Assembly: GCA_032717465.1 (NCBI GenBank)
Contig: CM064632.1
Span: 28,505,078-28,569,077 of the forward strand
Reading direction: 5' to 3'
Length of the DNA stretch: 64,000 nucleotides
From: Coenobita brevimanus
Lineage: Eukaryota > Arthropoda > Malacostraca > Decapoda > Coenobitidae
Shown one piece after another: positions 10,294 to 20,740 of the stretch. The stretch's first letter is position 1. Every line of letters starts with the position of its first letter. The translations under genes were made by a program, and so were the position numbers. A model generated the notes under the pieces. The model did not search any database, was not told where the DNA came from, and saw nothing but the letters and a program-made list of their open reading frames with translations.

Positions 10294-11442
10294 GCCAGAC
10301 GCCTCAATCCCGTTTGGGGTGGCCACAAACAAATCGCCTCCAAGTCGCCCTGTCCCCCACCATCTCACTGCTCTGCTCCCAACTCACACACCCCTCTCTC
10401 ATATACCTCTCCATCCCATCCCTCCATCTCATCCTCGGCCTCCCCCTCTCTCTTCCCCCATCCACCTCACTCACATACACTCTCTTCGTCAGTCTTTCAC
10501 CCTCCATCCTCTCCACATGGCCAAACCACCTTAGTGTGTTCCTCATAACGCTTCCTATCACATCCACATCAACACCACAACACTCCTTTATATCCTCATT
10601 CGTCAGCCTGTCTCTCCATGTGACTCCACAGGCTCCTCTTAAATAACTCATTTCCACTGCTCTCACTCTTGACTTGTGTCCTTCCAACAACGTCCAAGCT
10701 TCACTTCCGTAAGTTAGAGTTGGTATCACAATACTGTCATGTAGTAACTTTTTTACTTCCATGCTCACTTCCCTGTTTTTTATCACTGCTTTCAAAGAAC
10801 CAGCAACCTTTCTTCCCTGTTGTACCCTTTCAAGCACTTCACCCTCCAAACCTCCATCCTTTCTCATCACACTACCCAAGTACTTAAACGTACTCACATT
10901 TTCCAATTCCTCACCATCCAACCTCGCTGTACATTCACTGACTTCACCTCTCTCAAAGACCATCACTTTACTCTTCCCTACATTCACCTTTAGATTCCGT
11001 TTCTTACACACTCTCCCAAACTCATCCACCAAGCCTTGCAGCTCCCCTTCGTCTTCACTCAACAACACAGTATCATCTGCAAACAACAGTACAGGGAGTT
11101 TCCAAACACTGTCCTCTCTCACCAGGGCCACTCCAACATCCACTACCCTACCTTGTACCTCTTTTATTACCCCATCCATGTACAGATTGAACAGCCATGG
11201 AGACATGCCACATCCCTGTTTCAACCCAACTTTCAAAGAGAAAAATTCACTTAGTTCACCATCCACACGCACTGCAGCCTTCGCACTATCGTACATACTC
11301 TTCACAGCATTCAACAACTTCCCATCTACTTCATATATTCTTAACACTTTCCACAATACTTGTCTATCCACCCTGTCATATGCTTTCTCCAAATCCATGA
11401 AAGCCGCATGCAACTTCTTTCCCTTCTCTAGAAACTTTTCTG
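10294..11442 (-). mobile_element. RTE-like LINE, copy 2 (5'-truncated)
   Basis: Minus strand, ending in the common 3' terminus plus (TAGA)n. An uninterrupted 369-codon frame (10304-11413) starts inside RT motif A (FMDLEKAYDRVDR). It continues through motif B (GLKQGCGMSP), motif C (LLFADDTVLL), the post-RT domain and the C-terminal GRPRMRW signature, and ends at a stop 10-12 bp from the terminus. The endonuclease and the first half of the RT are missing, so it cannot move by itself. The 5' truncation point (11442) abuts AT-rich trinucleotide repeat. Head-to-tail with copy 1 in the same orientation. Confidence 0.92.
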
Positions 11443-11570
11443 TAAATTATTATTATAATTATTATTATTATTATAATACTTATTATAATAATAATAATAA
11501 TAATAATAATAATTATTATTATTATCATTATTATTTTATTATTATTATTATCATCATCATCATCATTTTT
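11443..11570. repeat. (ATT)n/(AAT)n microsatellite flanking LINE copy 2 on its 5' side
   Basis: Mixed ATT, AAT and ATC trinucleotide arrays about 125 bp long. Confidence 0.95.
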
Positions 11571-11689
11571 GCGTATAGTATTAAAATTATGCTTCGCCGC
11601 ATCTTCTATGTAGGATCGAATGGAAAGAAAAATGTTTGGGTATTCTGTGTCACTTTCTTGAAAATTTTCTGAGAAGATTACGATGAAGG

Positions 11690-12400
11690 TGGAAGAAAGG
11701 GAGAGAAGAATGTAAGAAAGAAAGAAAAGAAGGGAGGATGAGAGCCTCTGATAAAGGAAGGAAGAGAGGGAGGGAGGGAGGGAGGAAAGCTGAAAAGAAG
11801 GCAGGATAAGAGGGAGGAAGGAAGGAAGGAAGAAAGGACATGAGGAATTGAAAAGAGGGAAGGAGGGAGAATGAAATGAATGAAGAAAGGAAGGAAGGAA
11901 AGAAGGCAGGGAGGTGTGAAGGAATAAGTAAAGGGTCTGTGGAAGAGAGGAAGGAAAGAGGGATTAGAGGTAAAGCAGGGAAAATGGAGAGAAGGAAGGA
12001 CAACAGAGGGAAGAAGTGAAAAATAGGGAAGATGGAGGATATGAAAACAAGGAAGGTAAAGATGGAGGGAGGGAGGACGGAAAGAAGAAAGAAGGAAGGA
12101 AGGAAGAAAAAGAGGGGAAAGAAATAAGAAGAAAGAAAATGGTAGATTGGAAGAAATTAAGGATGGAAGGAGGAAGAACAGAAGGAATGAAAGAGAGGAG
12201 GAAGAGGCGGGAGAGATGGGGAAGAAAGCAGGCAAAAAAGACTGGAGGAAGGGCTGCAGGGAGGAAGGAAGGAAGGAGGGAGGAGGAAAGAAACGACAGA
12301 GTAAAGGAAAGACTGTTAAGAATTAAAGAAAGGGAGAAAGTGGAGGAGATGGGAAGAGGCAAGGAAGGCAGAGGGAAATAGAGAAAAGCCAGAGAATTTT
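11690..12400. repeat. Polypurine tract with (GGAA)n
   Basis: About 700 bp almost free of pyrimidines on the plus strand, dominated by GGAAGGAAGGAA and GAAAGAAAG words. Lysine/arginine/glutamate-rich frames here and proline/serine-rich frames on the other strand are artefacts. Confidence 0.9.
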
Positions 12401-12639
12401 TCAGGTAAAACTATTTAATTTTTTTCCATTAAATCTTTCAAATAACCAGAAGAAGAAAAGTTAAATTTCTTTTTTTATTTTGTTACAGTATCAAGGTCTT
12501 TCTTTCCCTTTTCTCTTTGATGGCTGTCTTTCCGCTGTTTGTTTAACCTCTCCAGTGCATTGACCCCTTGGTAGTATATTCTGTCAACCTACGGACGATT
12601 TAATGCGGTTGAGGAAGGAATCACACTGACTTAAGGGAA
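12401..12639. other. Non-coding spacer
   Basis: AT-rich, no gene and no repeat recognised. Confidence 0.5.
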
Positions 12640-12975
12640 TGTGAAGGTTTCCATTTTGCCACCACAAGGGTCCAGTGTTTAGAGGGCTGATGTAATTTCT
12701 GAAAGGACGCGAGTTCGAACGCAGTGTGAAACAGGGAGCGATTTGTTGATATGAATTCACTAAAACACAGTATACTTATCTCCCACAAGATCCACCCAGA
12801 TGTCATAGAAACACTCTTTCTAATACCATCACACCAGTCGCTAAGTCGATAGGGGTAGCATGTATTCATTACTGACGATGGGTATTGGTGCCGGAGTGGA
12901 GACATGAGAAGGTTTGTGGTTAAGGGAACGGGCTTTCCAGTCTGTGCCTAGGGTCGAACATATTAAAAGTAGATC
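12640..12975 (+). mobile_element. SINE family S1, copy 1
   Basis: Contains a B-box-like GCGAGTTCGAACGC (about 12709-12722). A body shared with 14060-14392 follows: a run with TAATACCA.CACACCAGTC, then TAGCATGTATTCA, then GACGATGGGTATTGGTGCCG, then GAGTGGAGACAT. The tail is TGCCTAGGGTCGAACATATTAAAA. The pairing of two diverged copies, an internal pol III-like box and an A-rich tail support a tRNA-derived SINE. Confidence 0.7.
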
Positions 12976-13136
12976 TTATTCTTGTTACCTCACAACGGTT
13001 TACGTAGTATTGCCCCGTCGTAGTGAAAGGGTTAACGGAGACCTGAGCACTAAATTATTCAATCGTTGCATGTGAATTATTGTCTCTGAAGCTTCAATCA
13101 GTATAGAGCAACGCCAATGTACTCGTTGTTATACTG

Positions 13137-13245
13137 TTTTTACTCCAACTTGGCCTAGATTTTCGTACTTTTCGGCTTATTTCCCGTAGCTCAGAGGCAG
13201 ACCAAAGACAGTACTACGGCTCTGCATCCTTTTCACAGGACTGCA
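13137..13245 (-). mobile_element. Inverted-repeat element T1, partial copy (minus)
   Basis: The reverse complement reads GGATGCAGAGCCGTAGTACTG, then CTGCCTCTGAGCTACGGG, then ACGAAAATCTAGGCCAAGTT. This matches the right half of copies at 25090, 51345, 62905 and 63845. The left half is missing. Confidence 0.7.
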
Positions 13246-13399
13246 TTGAGGCTAAAATCATGTTTTTGTGTTTGTCTGTTGTTACAGCTCATCATTCAAG
13301 ATGGAGAAATGGCAGTTATATCCCAAGTTAAGTAAAAAAAGTATAGTGAACGAATTTAAATGAAACTCCCTACGTGCAGTCTTCGGTCAGCATCACTAC

Positions 13400-13800
13400 A
13401 GTGGAAAACACCATTACATTTAAAATCTGCGAATCATATGCGGGAAACGATAAAGCACACACAAAGCGCATACCTCCGCCAGTGCCATTGCAGGATCCGG
13501 ATCCGCCCCCAAATTTAATCAACTCTTTCTTGGCCCATGACTCACCCTCCCACAAAGTTTCATTGAAATCCATTGCGAACTTTTGAATATATCGTGTGGA
13601 CAAACACAAAATTCCTGGATCCGGATGATGATCCGGATCACCACCAAAATGTACTGGATTGTTCCTTGGGCCATACCCAACCCCTCCAAAAATTTCCAGC
13701 AATATCCGTTCATAACTATTTTAGTAATCCTGCTGACAAACAAACAGAAACAAACGAAGCCGATAAAAACATAACGTCCTTGGCGGGGGTAACAAAATGT
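13400..13800 (+). repeat. Marine-type interspersed repeat with terminal CTCCGCCA/TGGCGGGG ends
   Basis: The left edge near 13468 reads ATACCTCCGCCA and the right edge near 13775-13797 reads CATAACGTCCTTGGCGGGGG, an inverted pair. Inside are two diverged tandem units of about 110 bp, with GATCCGGATCCGCCCCCAAA then CTTGGCCCATGAC, and again GGATGATGATCCGGATCACC then CTTGGGCCATACCC. The phrase AATCCTGCTGACAAACAAACAG before the right end is one I recognise from repeats in many marine animals. Non-coding; a MITE-like DNA element is the likely class (inference). Confidence 0.6.
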
Positions 13801-13974
13801 TGCACCCCCACCATTACTGCTATTGATATTTTTTTCTGGCCGTGGGACTACCATAAGAAAAAAATTATTGTAAAGCAAGCCATACACTATTAGCTAGGGG
13901 GGAATAAATCGGGAGAGTGCAACAATCCTAATAGTTATGTAGCACCGAAAATTAGTTTGGAAAAATGAGTCGGT

Positions 13975-14008
13975 TATAGGCCTTTGGTTCATTCTTCCTT
14001 GCTTAAAA
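13975..14008 (+). repeat. Very short match to the 3' end of the Jockey-type LINE
   Basis: GGCCTTTGGTTCATTCTTCC followed by TTGCTTAAAAA corresponds at about 27 of 30 positions to the last bases of the LINE at 57944-61041, just before its poly-A. Only about 35 bp, so it may be an extreme 5' truncation or a shared tail. Confidence 0.35.
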
Positions 14009-14059
14009 ATCCGCGGAATGGGACTGCTTTGAACCCTTAGTAAAAATTTGGATAAATTG

Positions 14060-14392
14060 TAATGAAGCGAATAAAGGTGGCCTGCAGTCCTGATGGACCC
14101 ATGTTCGAATCCCGGCAGGGGCAGGAAACAGTTTAAGGATTTGAATTTCATAAAAGCAGACTTTCCTGATCTACCAGATGACCCGCCGACATGTCATAAA
14201 AGTACCCCCGCTAATACCAATACACCAGTCCTGTATGAGACAGCCCTAGCATGTATTCAATATGGACGGTGGGTGTTAGCGCCGAAGTGGTGACATTTAG
14301 AGAGGTGTATGGTATGTAGGAGGACTAATGGGCCTTGAGAGCAGGCTGTGAAGCCTATGCCCAGAGTCGGACACATAAAAAAAAAAAAAAAT
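14060..14392 (+). mobile_element. SINE family S1, copy 2 with poly-A tail
   Basis: A tRNA-like head with ATGTTCGAATCCCGGCAG (B box, about 14100-14118) is followed by the body shared with 12640-12975. The tail is CCTATGCCCAGAGTCGGACA and then A15 (14377-14391). It is the better preserved of the two copies. Confidence 0.75.
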
Positions 14393-14592
14393 GTAACGAA
14401 AATAATGAATTTATTGTGGAGCCTCTGAGTGCTCAGTCACCCTGTATATATTTATTAAGTTGGAACGGTGAAGTATTACTGAACCTAAGAACATAATAAA
14501 AATAATAGTAATAATAATAATAATGGGGATGTGTTGTGTTCCAGGATTCTTGGGAACTTCACAGATTATGCATTTGCAAAAGGAGACCCGCT

Positions 14593-14594
14593 AA

Positions 14595-14628
<34 letters not shown>
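14593..14628. repeat. (CA)n microsatellite
   Basis: Perfect dinucleotide run, preceded at about 14503-14524 by a short (AAT)n. Confidence 0.95.
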
Positions 14629-14787
14629 CACAACAGCAAACCAGCGCCAGTTCGTTAGCATTCCGGGAAAACTTGATATCAAACAAGGCCACGATTTTCC
14701 TTAAGAGCCTCCAGTGAAAACCCTAAAGCGGCGTGGCTGACATGGAAGGCATCAAAATGGAGATCAAATGTTGGTCTAATGTTCCAG

Positions 14788-15001
14788 TCCGTATTCTCGT
14801 CGGGTAAGGAAACTCCCTAATACCTCTTCCTTAGCGATTTATTTATTGGATATGGATGGTTTAGATCCTTTTATAAATTTTTTCCCGTGTATTGTTATCG
14901 TAAGGATTTATGTAACAGAAAAGGACAGTAAGGTGTAATAAGCAAAATAAATCACTTAGTAAAAGGTGTTACGGAGTTTCCTTAACCGACGAGAATATGG
15001 A
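14788..15001. mobile_element. Foldback MITE, family F1 copy 1
   Basis: The left arm CCGTATTCTCGTCGGGTAAG then GAAACTCCCTAATACC and GCGATTTATTTATT is mirrored by the right arm AAATAAATCACTTAGT, GGTGTTACGGAGTTTCC and TTAACCGACGAGAATATGG. The arms are about 60 bp with an AT-rich loop. A second copy is at 25506-25721. Confidence 0.8.
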
Positions 15002-15240
15002 TCTTTGCCACATTCCTTGATCCTTCAAATAGTAAAAATCATATTACAAGGAGATTAACAAACCAGGTGTCTCTCAATGTAGGAATATTAGCCTGTAGAC
15101 GGGAGTACCAGGTATGTTGAAAGATGTGAAATAATGAAAGAAACATTTGTCTCATTTAAGTACTGCGATGGCGTCTTAATATTTTCTTCTTGCCGCCTTC
15201 GACGATTTTGTTCCACCTAACGCCTGACAATTTATTTCAG

Positions 15241-15907
15241 ACTAAGGAATCGTGGCCTTGTGTACCCAGGCAGAGGAGAATTTATTAATGCCCATCGCCG
15301 ATGGTTGGCTGGGTCACTTGTGCGATCACTTGACTCTGACGCCAAGTTTAACCAAGTTGCAGGAATACTTGGACGCAACGTCAGTCAGTGCGTGACGGCT
15401 ATTGCTTTAAAAACGAAGAGCAGCAGGAATGAAAGTTGCCACCAGCCCTCCTCCTCCTCCTGCGTCCTCTTCCTGATTCCCGCCTCCAAACGAGGGGAAG
15501 CATCTGCATCATCATCGTCATCGTCATCTTCGTCGTCGTTGTCGTTGTCGCCTCACATGAAAGTTATTTTACAGAATATATGTTATAACTTTTTGGGATC
15601 ATGGCGAAATATCTGCGACACTACATATGTTCATCATCATCATTATCATCTTTATGATCAGCACCACCACCAAAATCCCAAGGCTTTTTTCCACCACCAC
15701 AACCACCACCATCGTCATTCACCACCACCACAATCAACATCGTCATTATCCACGACTACACGGGGTAGGAAGGATCCACAGGCCGGAACCGGGTCGTACA
15801 AAAGTATGAGAACTACCAACATGGCGAGGAATCCCGCATTTACTACGGTTGCGCCAACTTCTCTCAACCGAATCCAAACTCAACTGCATCTTTCCCGAAA
15901 GCGATAG
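15241..15907 (+). other. Exon-like open frame after a good 3' splice site; function unknown
   Basis: A branch-point-like CTGAC and ATTTATTTCAG (ends 15240) precede a frame that stays open from 15242 to a TAG at 15905-15907, about 220 codons. The first 60 or so residues are of ordinary composition (RNRGLVYPGRGEF, then HRRWLAGSLVRSL, then AGILGRNVSQC). After that the frame runs into serine-, histidine- and glutamine-rich simple sequence encoded by TCA/TCG and CAC arrays, so the downstream part is probably not real coding sequence. I do not recognise the protein. No donor site or partner exon is clear. It may be chance or a decayed element. Confidence 0.15.
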
Positions 15908-15978
15908 CCAAAGGGAGCAGTTTCCTTCGCTGACGAGACTGGCTGGAGTTGCTTCCTGTCCGACACCTTCAGATTGGC

Positions 15979-16105
15979 GCCGTATTCGTAAACTTTCTTG
16001 AGCCTAGGGACCGTATTCAAAAATTTTCTTGAGTCTCGGGAGTGTATTCATAAAAAATTGTTGAGTCTAGGGACAGTATTCATAAACTTCTTGAGTGTAG
16101 GGGTA
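15979..16105 (+). repeat. Four tandem units of about 32 bp
   Basis: Each unit reads CCGTATTCATAAA, a T-rich bridge, then CTTGAGTCTAGGGA, with small changes. Confidence 0.85.
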
Positions 16106-16506
16106 ATAACTTCCTCTTGTTTGTTATTTATATCATTAATATCGACACAGTTGGCCGTAATTATATATAAGAGGATATTGAGGGGTCTCACACACACACA
16201 AAAACAAAAAAATATTGAAGCGGTCCACCTACCCCTCCAGTGCTGCGTAACCTCTTCCACCAACTTTCCGTCTCGTCGCTCACAGGTTGAACATCCCTCT
16301 CTCTTCCCCTCCTGCTGTGGCGCCTTCCTCATAATATTCCTGCTGACACTGGGTGGCTTTGCTGAGCTTTAGGAAGGTCGTCGTGAAAGTGCTGATGAAG
16401 GTCATGAATTCCTCTTTCAGTTAATGAAATTTCCCCTCATCTCAGTAAAAACAATTGCTGACTGCACGAGTATTGGAAAATGACACGTGATCATATACAG
16501 AGGGAG

Positions 16507-16543
16507 TTTTTTTTTTTTTTTTTTTTTGGGGGGGGGGGGGGGG
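16507..16543. repeat. T21-G16 homopolymer junction
   Basis: A run of 21 T passes directly into 16 G. A shorter junction of the same kind lies near 7993-8014. Confidence 0.9.
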
Positions 16544-17170
16544 AATTTTTCTTCTTAAAAAAACAAATCATATGAAAGCGTGTTATAGACAGGGCTTAAT
16601 AGGTAGCAGTATAGGCTAATCGTAGTGCAGAGCTGATGTATAAAAAGTTTGTCAGAAATCTTGCAATAACTCCCCCTCTTTGCAATTTTGCCTCTCGTTG
16701 CCTTGAGATTTCACGACCTGACTTATCCCCTGGGCAACTGCCCTGATGTCCCAACTCTTCTGGCGTTTTTATAAAGAATCCTGGTGTCTCTGATGCCAAA
16801 TTCTGATGGAACCATAATTATTAAGGATCCTAAGCGGTTGATATGATGAAGCCTCCATAACAGTGAAGTATTATAAAAGAAAACCCTGTAATTCGTCACA
16901 TTTTTCTCAGTTTTACTCATACTAGTTGTGAGTTGCTTAGTAGCCGTGTACATGAATATAATATTATAAACAGGTAATCTGCTGCGTACTTGTTGAACTG
17001 TTTACTATTAGGGTTTTAATCAGTTTACAGGATAGACAAGTTTCCACGACAGTTAACTATTATCACAGGCTGTTTTGGCTTTTGCACTTGATTATGAAGT
17101 GTTTGGTAACTGTATGAGTGAAGACAAACATAGCCTGTATACATGCTGTCTTACACACACTTTAAGTGCA
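16544..17170. other. Unclassified AT-rich DNA, no gene
   Basis: Short overlapping minus-strand frames between 16596 and 16953 have ordinary composition but resemble nothing I know. They are too short to call. Confidence 0.4.
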
Positions 17171-17176
17171 TGATTT

Positions 17177-17177
<1 letters not shown>

Positions 17178-17262
<85 letters not shown>
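17178..17262. repeat. (TA)n then (GATA)n
   Basis: Long TA run ending in four GATA units. Confidence 0.95.
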
Positions 17263-18053
17263 CCTATTGTGTAAATGATGTAACGTACAATATAATATAC
17301 AATATATATGTATTATACAACACATATTTATATATACATAAATGTATATTAGCAAAAATAGATAGGTAGATAGATGATAGTCCCGCGTGCTCAGCAAGCT
17401 TTATAAATACGGCTCCACTGACCCTCGACTTCATCTCGTCAGTTTAATGCATAACTTAACCTTAGGAGACTTTATAAATACAAGTCTTTAAGTTCAAGAC
17501 ATTTTATGCATACAACCCTACTGATCATTGACGTCATCGTCTGCGAAATTTTATACCCACTTCCTTCGCCTGGCTGGAGTGACTGGCCCAGAACTCGGAA
17601 TGGCACGCTCGTATCTATGTATGGAGTTCTTCGACAGGTTCGCATGAATTTACATACTGCATGATCTATGAAGCTGGGTAATGAGACGGTAACAGCCAGG
17701 TTCATAATTATTACCCCCTTCATGGTGTAGGGGCCCGAGGCTAGGCTACCGTAGTCAGGTACTGCACAGTCGCCATCAAAACTCCTGTCGTTCTCCTGTT
17801 TCTTTTTCCTTTAGTGTATGAAAATCTGTGGTGAGTCATTAGCGACCGACACTAATATCTTTTGTCTGTGGCTGATGAAAGTGTTCATTGTTGGTCGCTG
17901 TGATTTAACATACTTATTTTCAAAACCAATGGATAGCAGACCAGGAGAGACGACAGAACTTTTGATACCGTCTGTACTTTTAAGGATGGATGACTAGCTT
18001 GCCTCCCCTGATGGCGTTATTGGATCAGACTGCATACTGAATGAGCTCAGATA

Positions 18054-18056
<3 letters not shown>
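17263..18056. other. Non-coding DNA with a shared short motif
   Basis: No gene. 17725-17755 carries GTAGGGGCCCGAGGCTAGGC, which recurs with few changes at 25325, 41115 and 47350. Confidence 0.45.
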
Positions 18057-18089
<33 letters not shown>

Positions 18090-18155
18090 TAACAAGAACG
18101 GTAATAGCCACTCATACATTACCTCATTTGGAATCTAGTACATATAATGTAGATG

Positions 18156-18202
<47 letters not shown>

Positions 18203-18292
18203 CGAACAAAACATAGTGGATAGTGCGGGTGTAATGAAAATTTTGCCGCGCGATTGAAAGGGTCTCCGAATATTTGTTGACTTGTTTATCTG

Positions 18293-18328
<36 letters not shown>

Positions 18329-18486
18329 GGTGTGTCCACCAGTAATTAATTAATACAGTCTATACGAGCTAATGGGTCATTTCAGCAAATTAATCCTGCA
18401 TCATTTCACCCATAGCTACCTCACACCATCTACTTCTTGTAATTACGTTTTGGTATTTAGTCTCTCTCTCTCTCTCTCTCTCATTA
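18057..18486. repeat. Microsatellite cluster: (GA)n, (CA)n, (CT)n, (CT)n
   Basis: (GA)n 18057-18087, (CA)n 18160-18200, (CT)n 18295-18324 and (CT)n 18461-18482, with unique spacers. Confidence 0.9.
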
Positions 18487-18544
18487 CACCCCTAAAACCC
18501 ATTTTCCTGTCCTCTCTTCATTCACACTTTCCATTCCGTTTTGT

Positions 18545-18735
18545 GGGTGGTGGCGGTGTAATAGGTAGCAAGCCCGTCTTGTAAGTGAGAGGATCTGGGT
18601 TCGACTCCCGGGCCAAACACAGACCATTGGGAAGGGTCTCCTTTACGCCAATGTGTTCGTACCTAAAAGTGAAATAGGAACTTGGATGTAAATTTGACGG
18701 TTGTGTGTCGCTGTTTGGGGTAATGTTTGGGTGAT
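18545..18735 (+). mobile_element. tRNA-derived SINE, family S2
   Basis: TAGGTAGCAAGCCCGTCTTG is followed by the B-box stretch GATCTGGGTTCGACTCCCGG (18591-18610), giving a tRNA-like arm. The tRNA-unrelated body reads CAATGTGTTCGTACC then AGTGAAATAGGAACTTGGATG. That body resembles one I know from invertebrate tRNA-SINEs. There is no acceptor stem pairing, so it is not a functional tRNA gene. The 3' end is not defined. Confidence 0.6.
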
Positions 18736-19129
18736 TTTCTTCGCAGTCACACCTGTGTATGTTTGTTTCTTGCTTACTAAATACTGCCCGCGCTATGTTA
18801 AGTCCCGGCATTTATTCCTTCCACTGAAATTCTCTTCCTCACCGAGAAATTCTTCCCCTGTCCACCTCCTTCTTTCCATTGTCCCTTTCTCAAAAAATAC
18901 CACTAGAGTAAGTATGGTTAAAATCCCACACTTGCTCGTCTCACTGAAATTCACTTCCTCACCAACTAATTCTTCTCCTTTCCTACTTCTTTCTGACTCC
19001 TTCGACTGTAGTGTTTGGTGGGTAGGGGAAGCCGTCCTGCTTTACTATCATCAGTAAATCACAGAAGCTGGTATCATACTATGTCCTCAACTCTTCATAA
19101 GCCTCCTCCCGACACTCCGCTCCGGCCTT

Positions 19130-20225
19130 TTCTTGATCTTTTCTCTTCTCTCCTCCTCTGTTTCCCTTCCTTCATCATTTCCTTTCTACCTACTTCCTCC
19201 CTTCCCACGTCCCCCCCCCCCTCTCCCCTCTTATCGCCCGTTCTCTTGATCTGTCGAACTACCGTCTCTTTTTGCCATCTTTCTTGTCGTCTCTTTCTTC
19301 TCTCCCCTTCCCTCTATCCTCCTTCACTTCTCGTCCCCCCCTATCCCCCTCCTTTCCCCCCCCCGCTATCCTCCTTCCCTCCTCTTCCCTCCATCCTCCT
19401 TCTCTCCCCTTCCCCCTATCCTCCTCCTTTCCCCTTCCCCCTGTCCTCCTCCTCTCCCCTTCCCCCTGTCCCCCTTCTCTTCCCTTCCCGTAGTCCTCTT
19501 TCTCTCTCCTTTTCCCTATCCACTTCTCCCCTTCCTCCTATCTTCCCCCTCTCCCCTTCCCGTTATTCTCCTTCATTCCCCTTCCACTTATCCTCCTCCT
19601 CTCCCCTTCCCCCTATCCACTTCTCCCCTTCCTCCTATCCTCCTTCTCTCCCCTTCCCCCTATCCTCCTTCCCTTCCCTTCCCCCTATCCTCCTCCTGTC
19701 CCCTTCCCACTGTCCTCTTTCGCTTCCCTTTCCCCTATCCACTTCTCCCCCTCCTCCTCTCTCTCCCCTCTCCCTTTCCCATTATTCTCCTTCTCTCGCC
19801 TTCCCCCTATCCTCCTCCTCTCTCCTTTCCCCTATCCTCCTCCTCTCCCTTTCTCCATATCCTACCCCTCACCCCTTCCCCCCATCGTCCACCTCCCCTT
19901 TCTCCCCTCCCATCAGCCCCCTCTTTTACCCCAGTTCTCATCATCATATGCCCTTTTGTTGTTTCCCATTCTTCCTCACTTCTCCCTTTCCTTTCTCTCC
20001 CTCCTCTCGTCCCTCTCCCTTCCTCTCTCCTCCTCCATTATCATCCTTCCTTTTCTCCCCTCCTCTCATCCCCCTCCTATCCTCATCCCTCCTCCATTAT
20101 CTTCCCTCTTTTTTTTCCCTCCTCCCATCCCTTTTCTATGTCATCTTCCTCTGTCTCCCCCCTTCCTCTCCCCTCCTTCATTATCTCCCCCCCCTTTCTC
20201 CCTTACCCTTCCTCCCTCTTGCCTC
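19130..20225. repeat. 1.1-kb polypyrimidine tract
   Basis: Almost pure C/T, built from irregular repeats of CTCCCCTTCCCCCTATCCTC. A 424-codon frame across it encodes only serine, proline, leucine and phenylalanine and is an artefact. Confidence 0.92.
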
Positions 20226-20394
20226 CGTACGTGACCTCCAGACAGCCCGGGACGAAGAGTGTGGGAAATACAGTCGAAAACAAAATTAGGATTCTGAGGC
20301 GTGAGGATTAAACTTTTACATCCCCTGGAACACTGTTAAGGAGGAAGTGTGACCGCTGGGGAGGCGAGAAGGTAAGAAGGGAGGACGTGCACGG

Positions 20395-20441
<47 letters not shown>

Positions 20442-20740
20442 GAAGGTAAGGGCGAATGAAAAACTAGTCTTTGGTCCATATTCACCATGGTACAGGAGGC
20501 TTTGTAGCTCCTCCTCTTCTTGATTTATTTTGAACTTTAACGCACTGTCCTCAATATGTTATTTATATAGATTTAATATCGACATAGTATATATCATATA
20601 TATATTTCGTAAGGGTATATTGAACTGTAAGATGCAGCATAAATCGCCAAAACGAAACTGTTACGAAATCTCCAAAACCACCAAGAATGCGACCCAGACT
20701 ACGACGAATAATAACGACGTGTACACAAACTTCTAAGGCA
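20226..20740. other. Non-coding DNA with (GA)n
   Basis: (GA)n at 20400-20438. Otherwise AT-rich with no supported gene. Confidence 0.6.

Noticed and set aside
8668..11672. Plus-strand frames of 243-303 codons across the LINE copies
   Set aside because: They are antisense to RT coding sequence, recur at the same place in every LINE copy, and have no family signature.
15627..15809. Histidine/threonine-rich frame
   Set aside because: CAC/CAT trinucleotide array, no evidence of coding.
18545..18620. tRNA gene
   Set aside because: A B box is present, but no acceptor stem or full cloverleaf can be drawn and the sequence continues into a SINE body.
19015..20289. 424-codon open frame
   Set aside because: It encodes only Ser, Pro, Leu and Phe from a polypyrimidine tract; all frames of that strand are similarly open. 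No start context, splice sites or domain.
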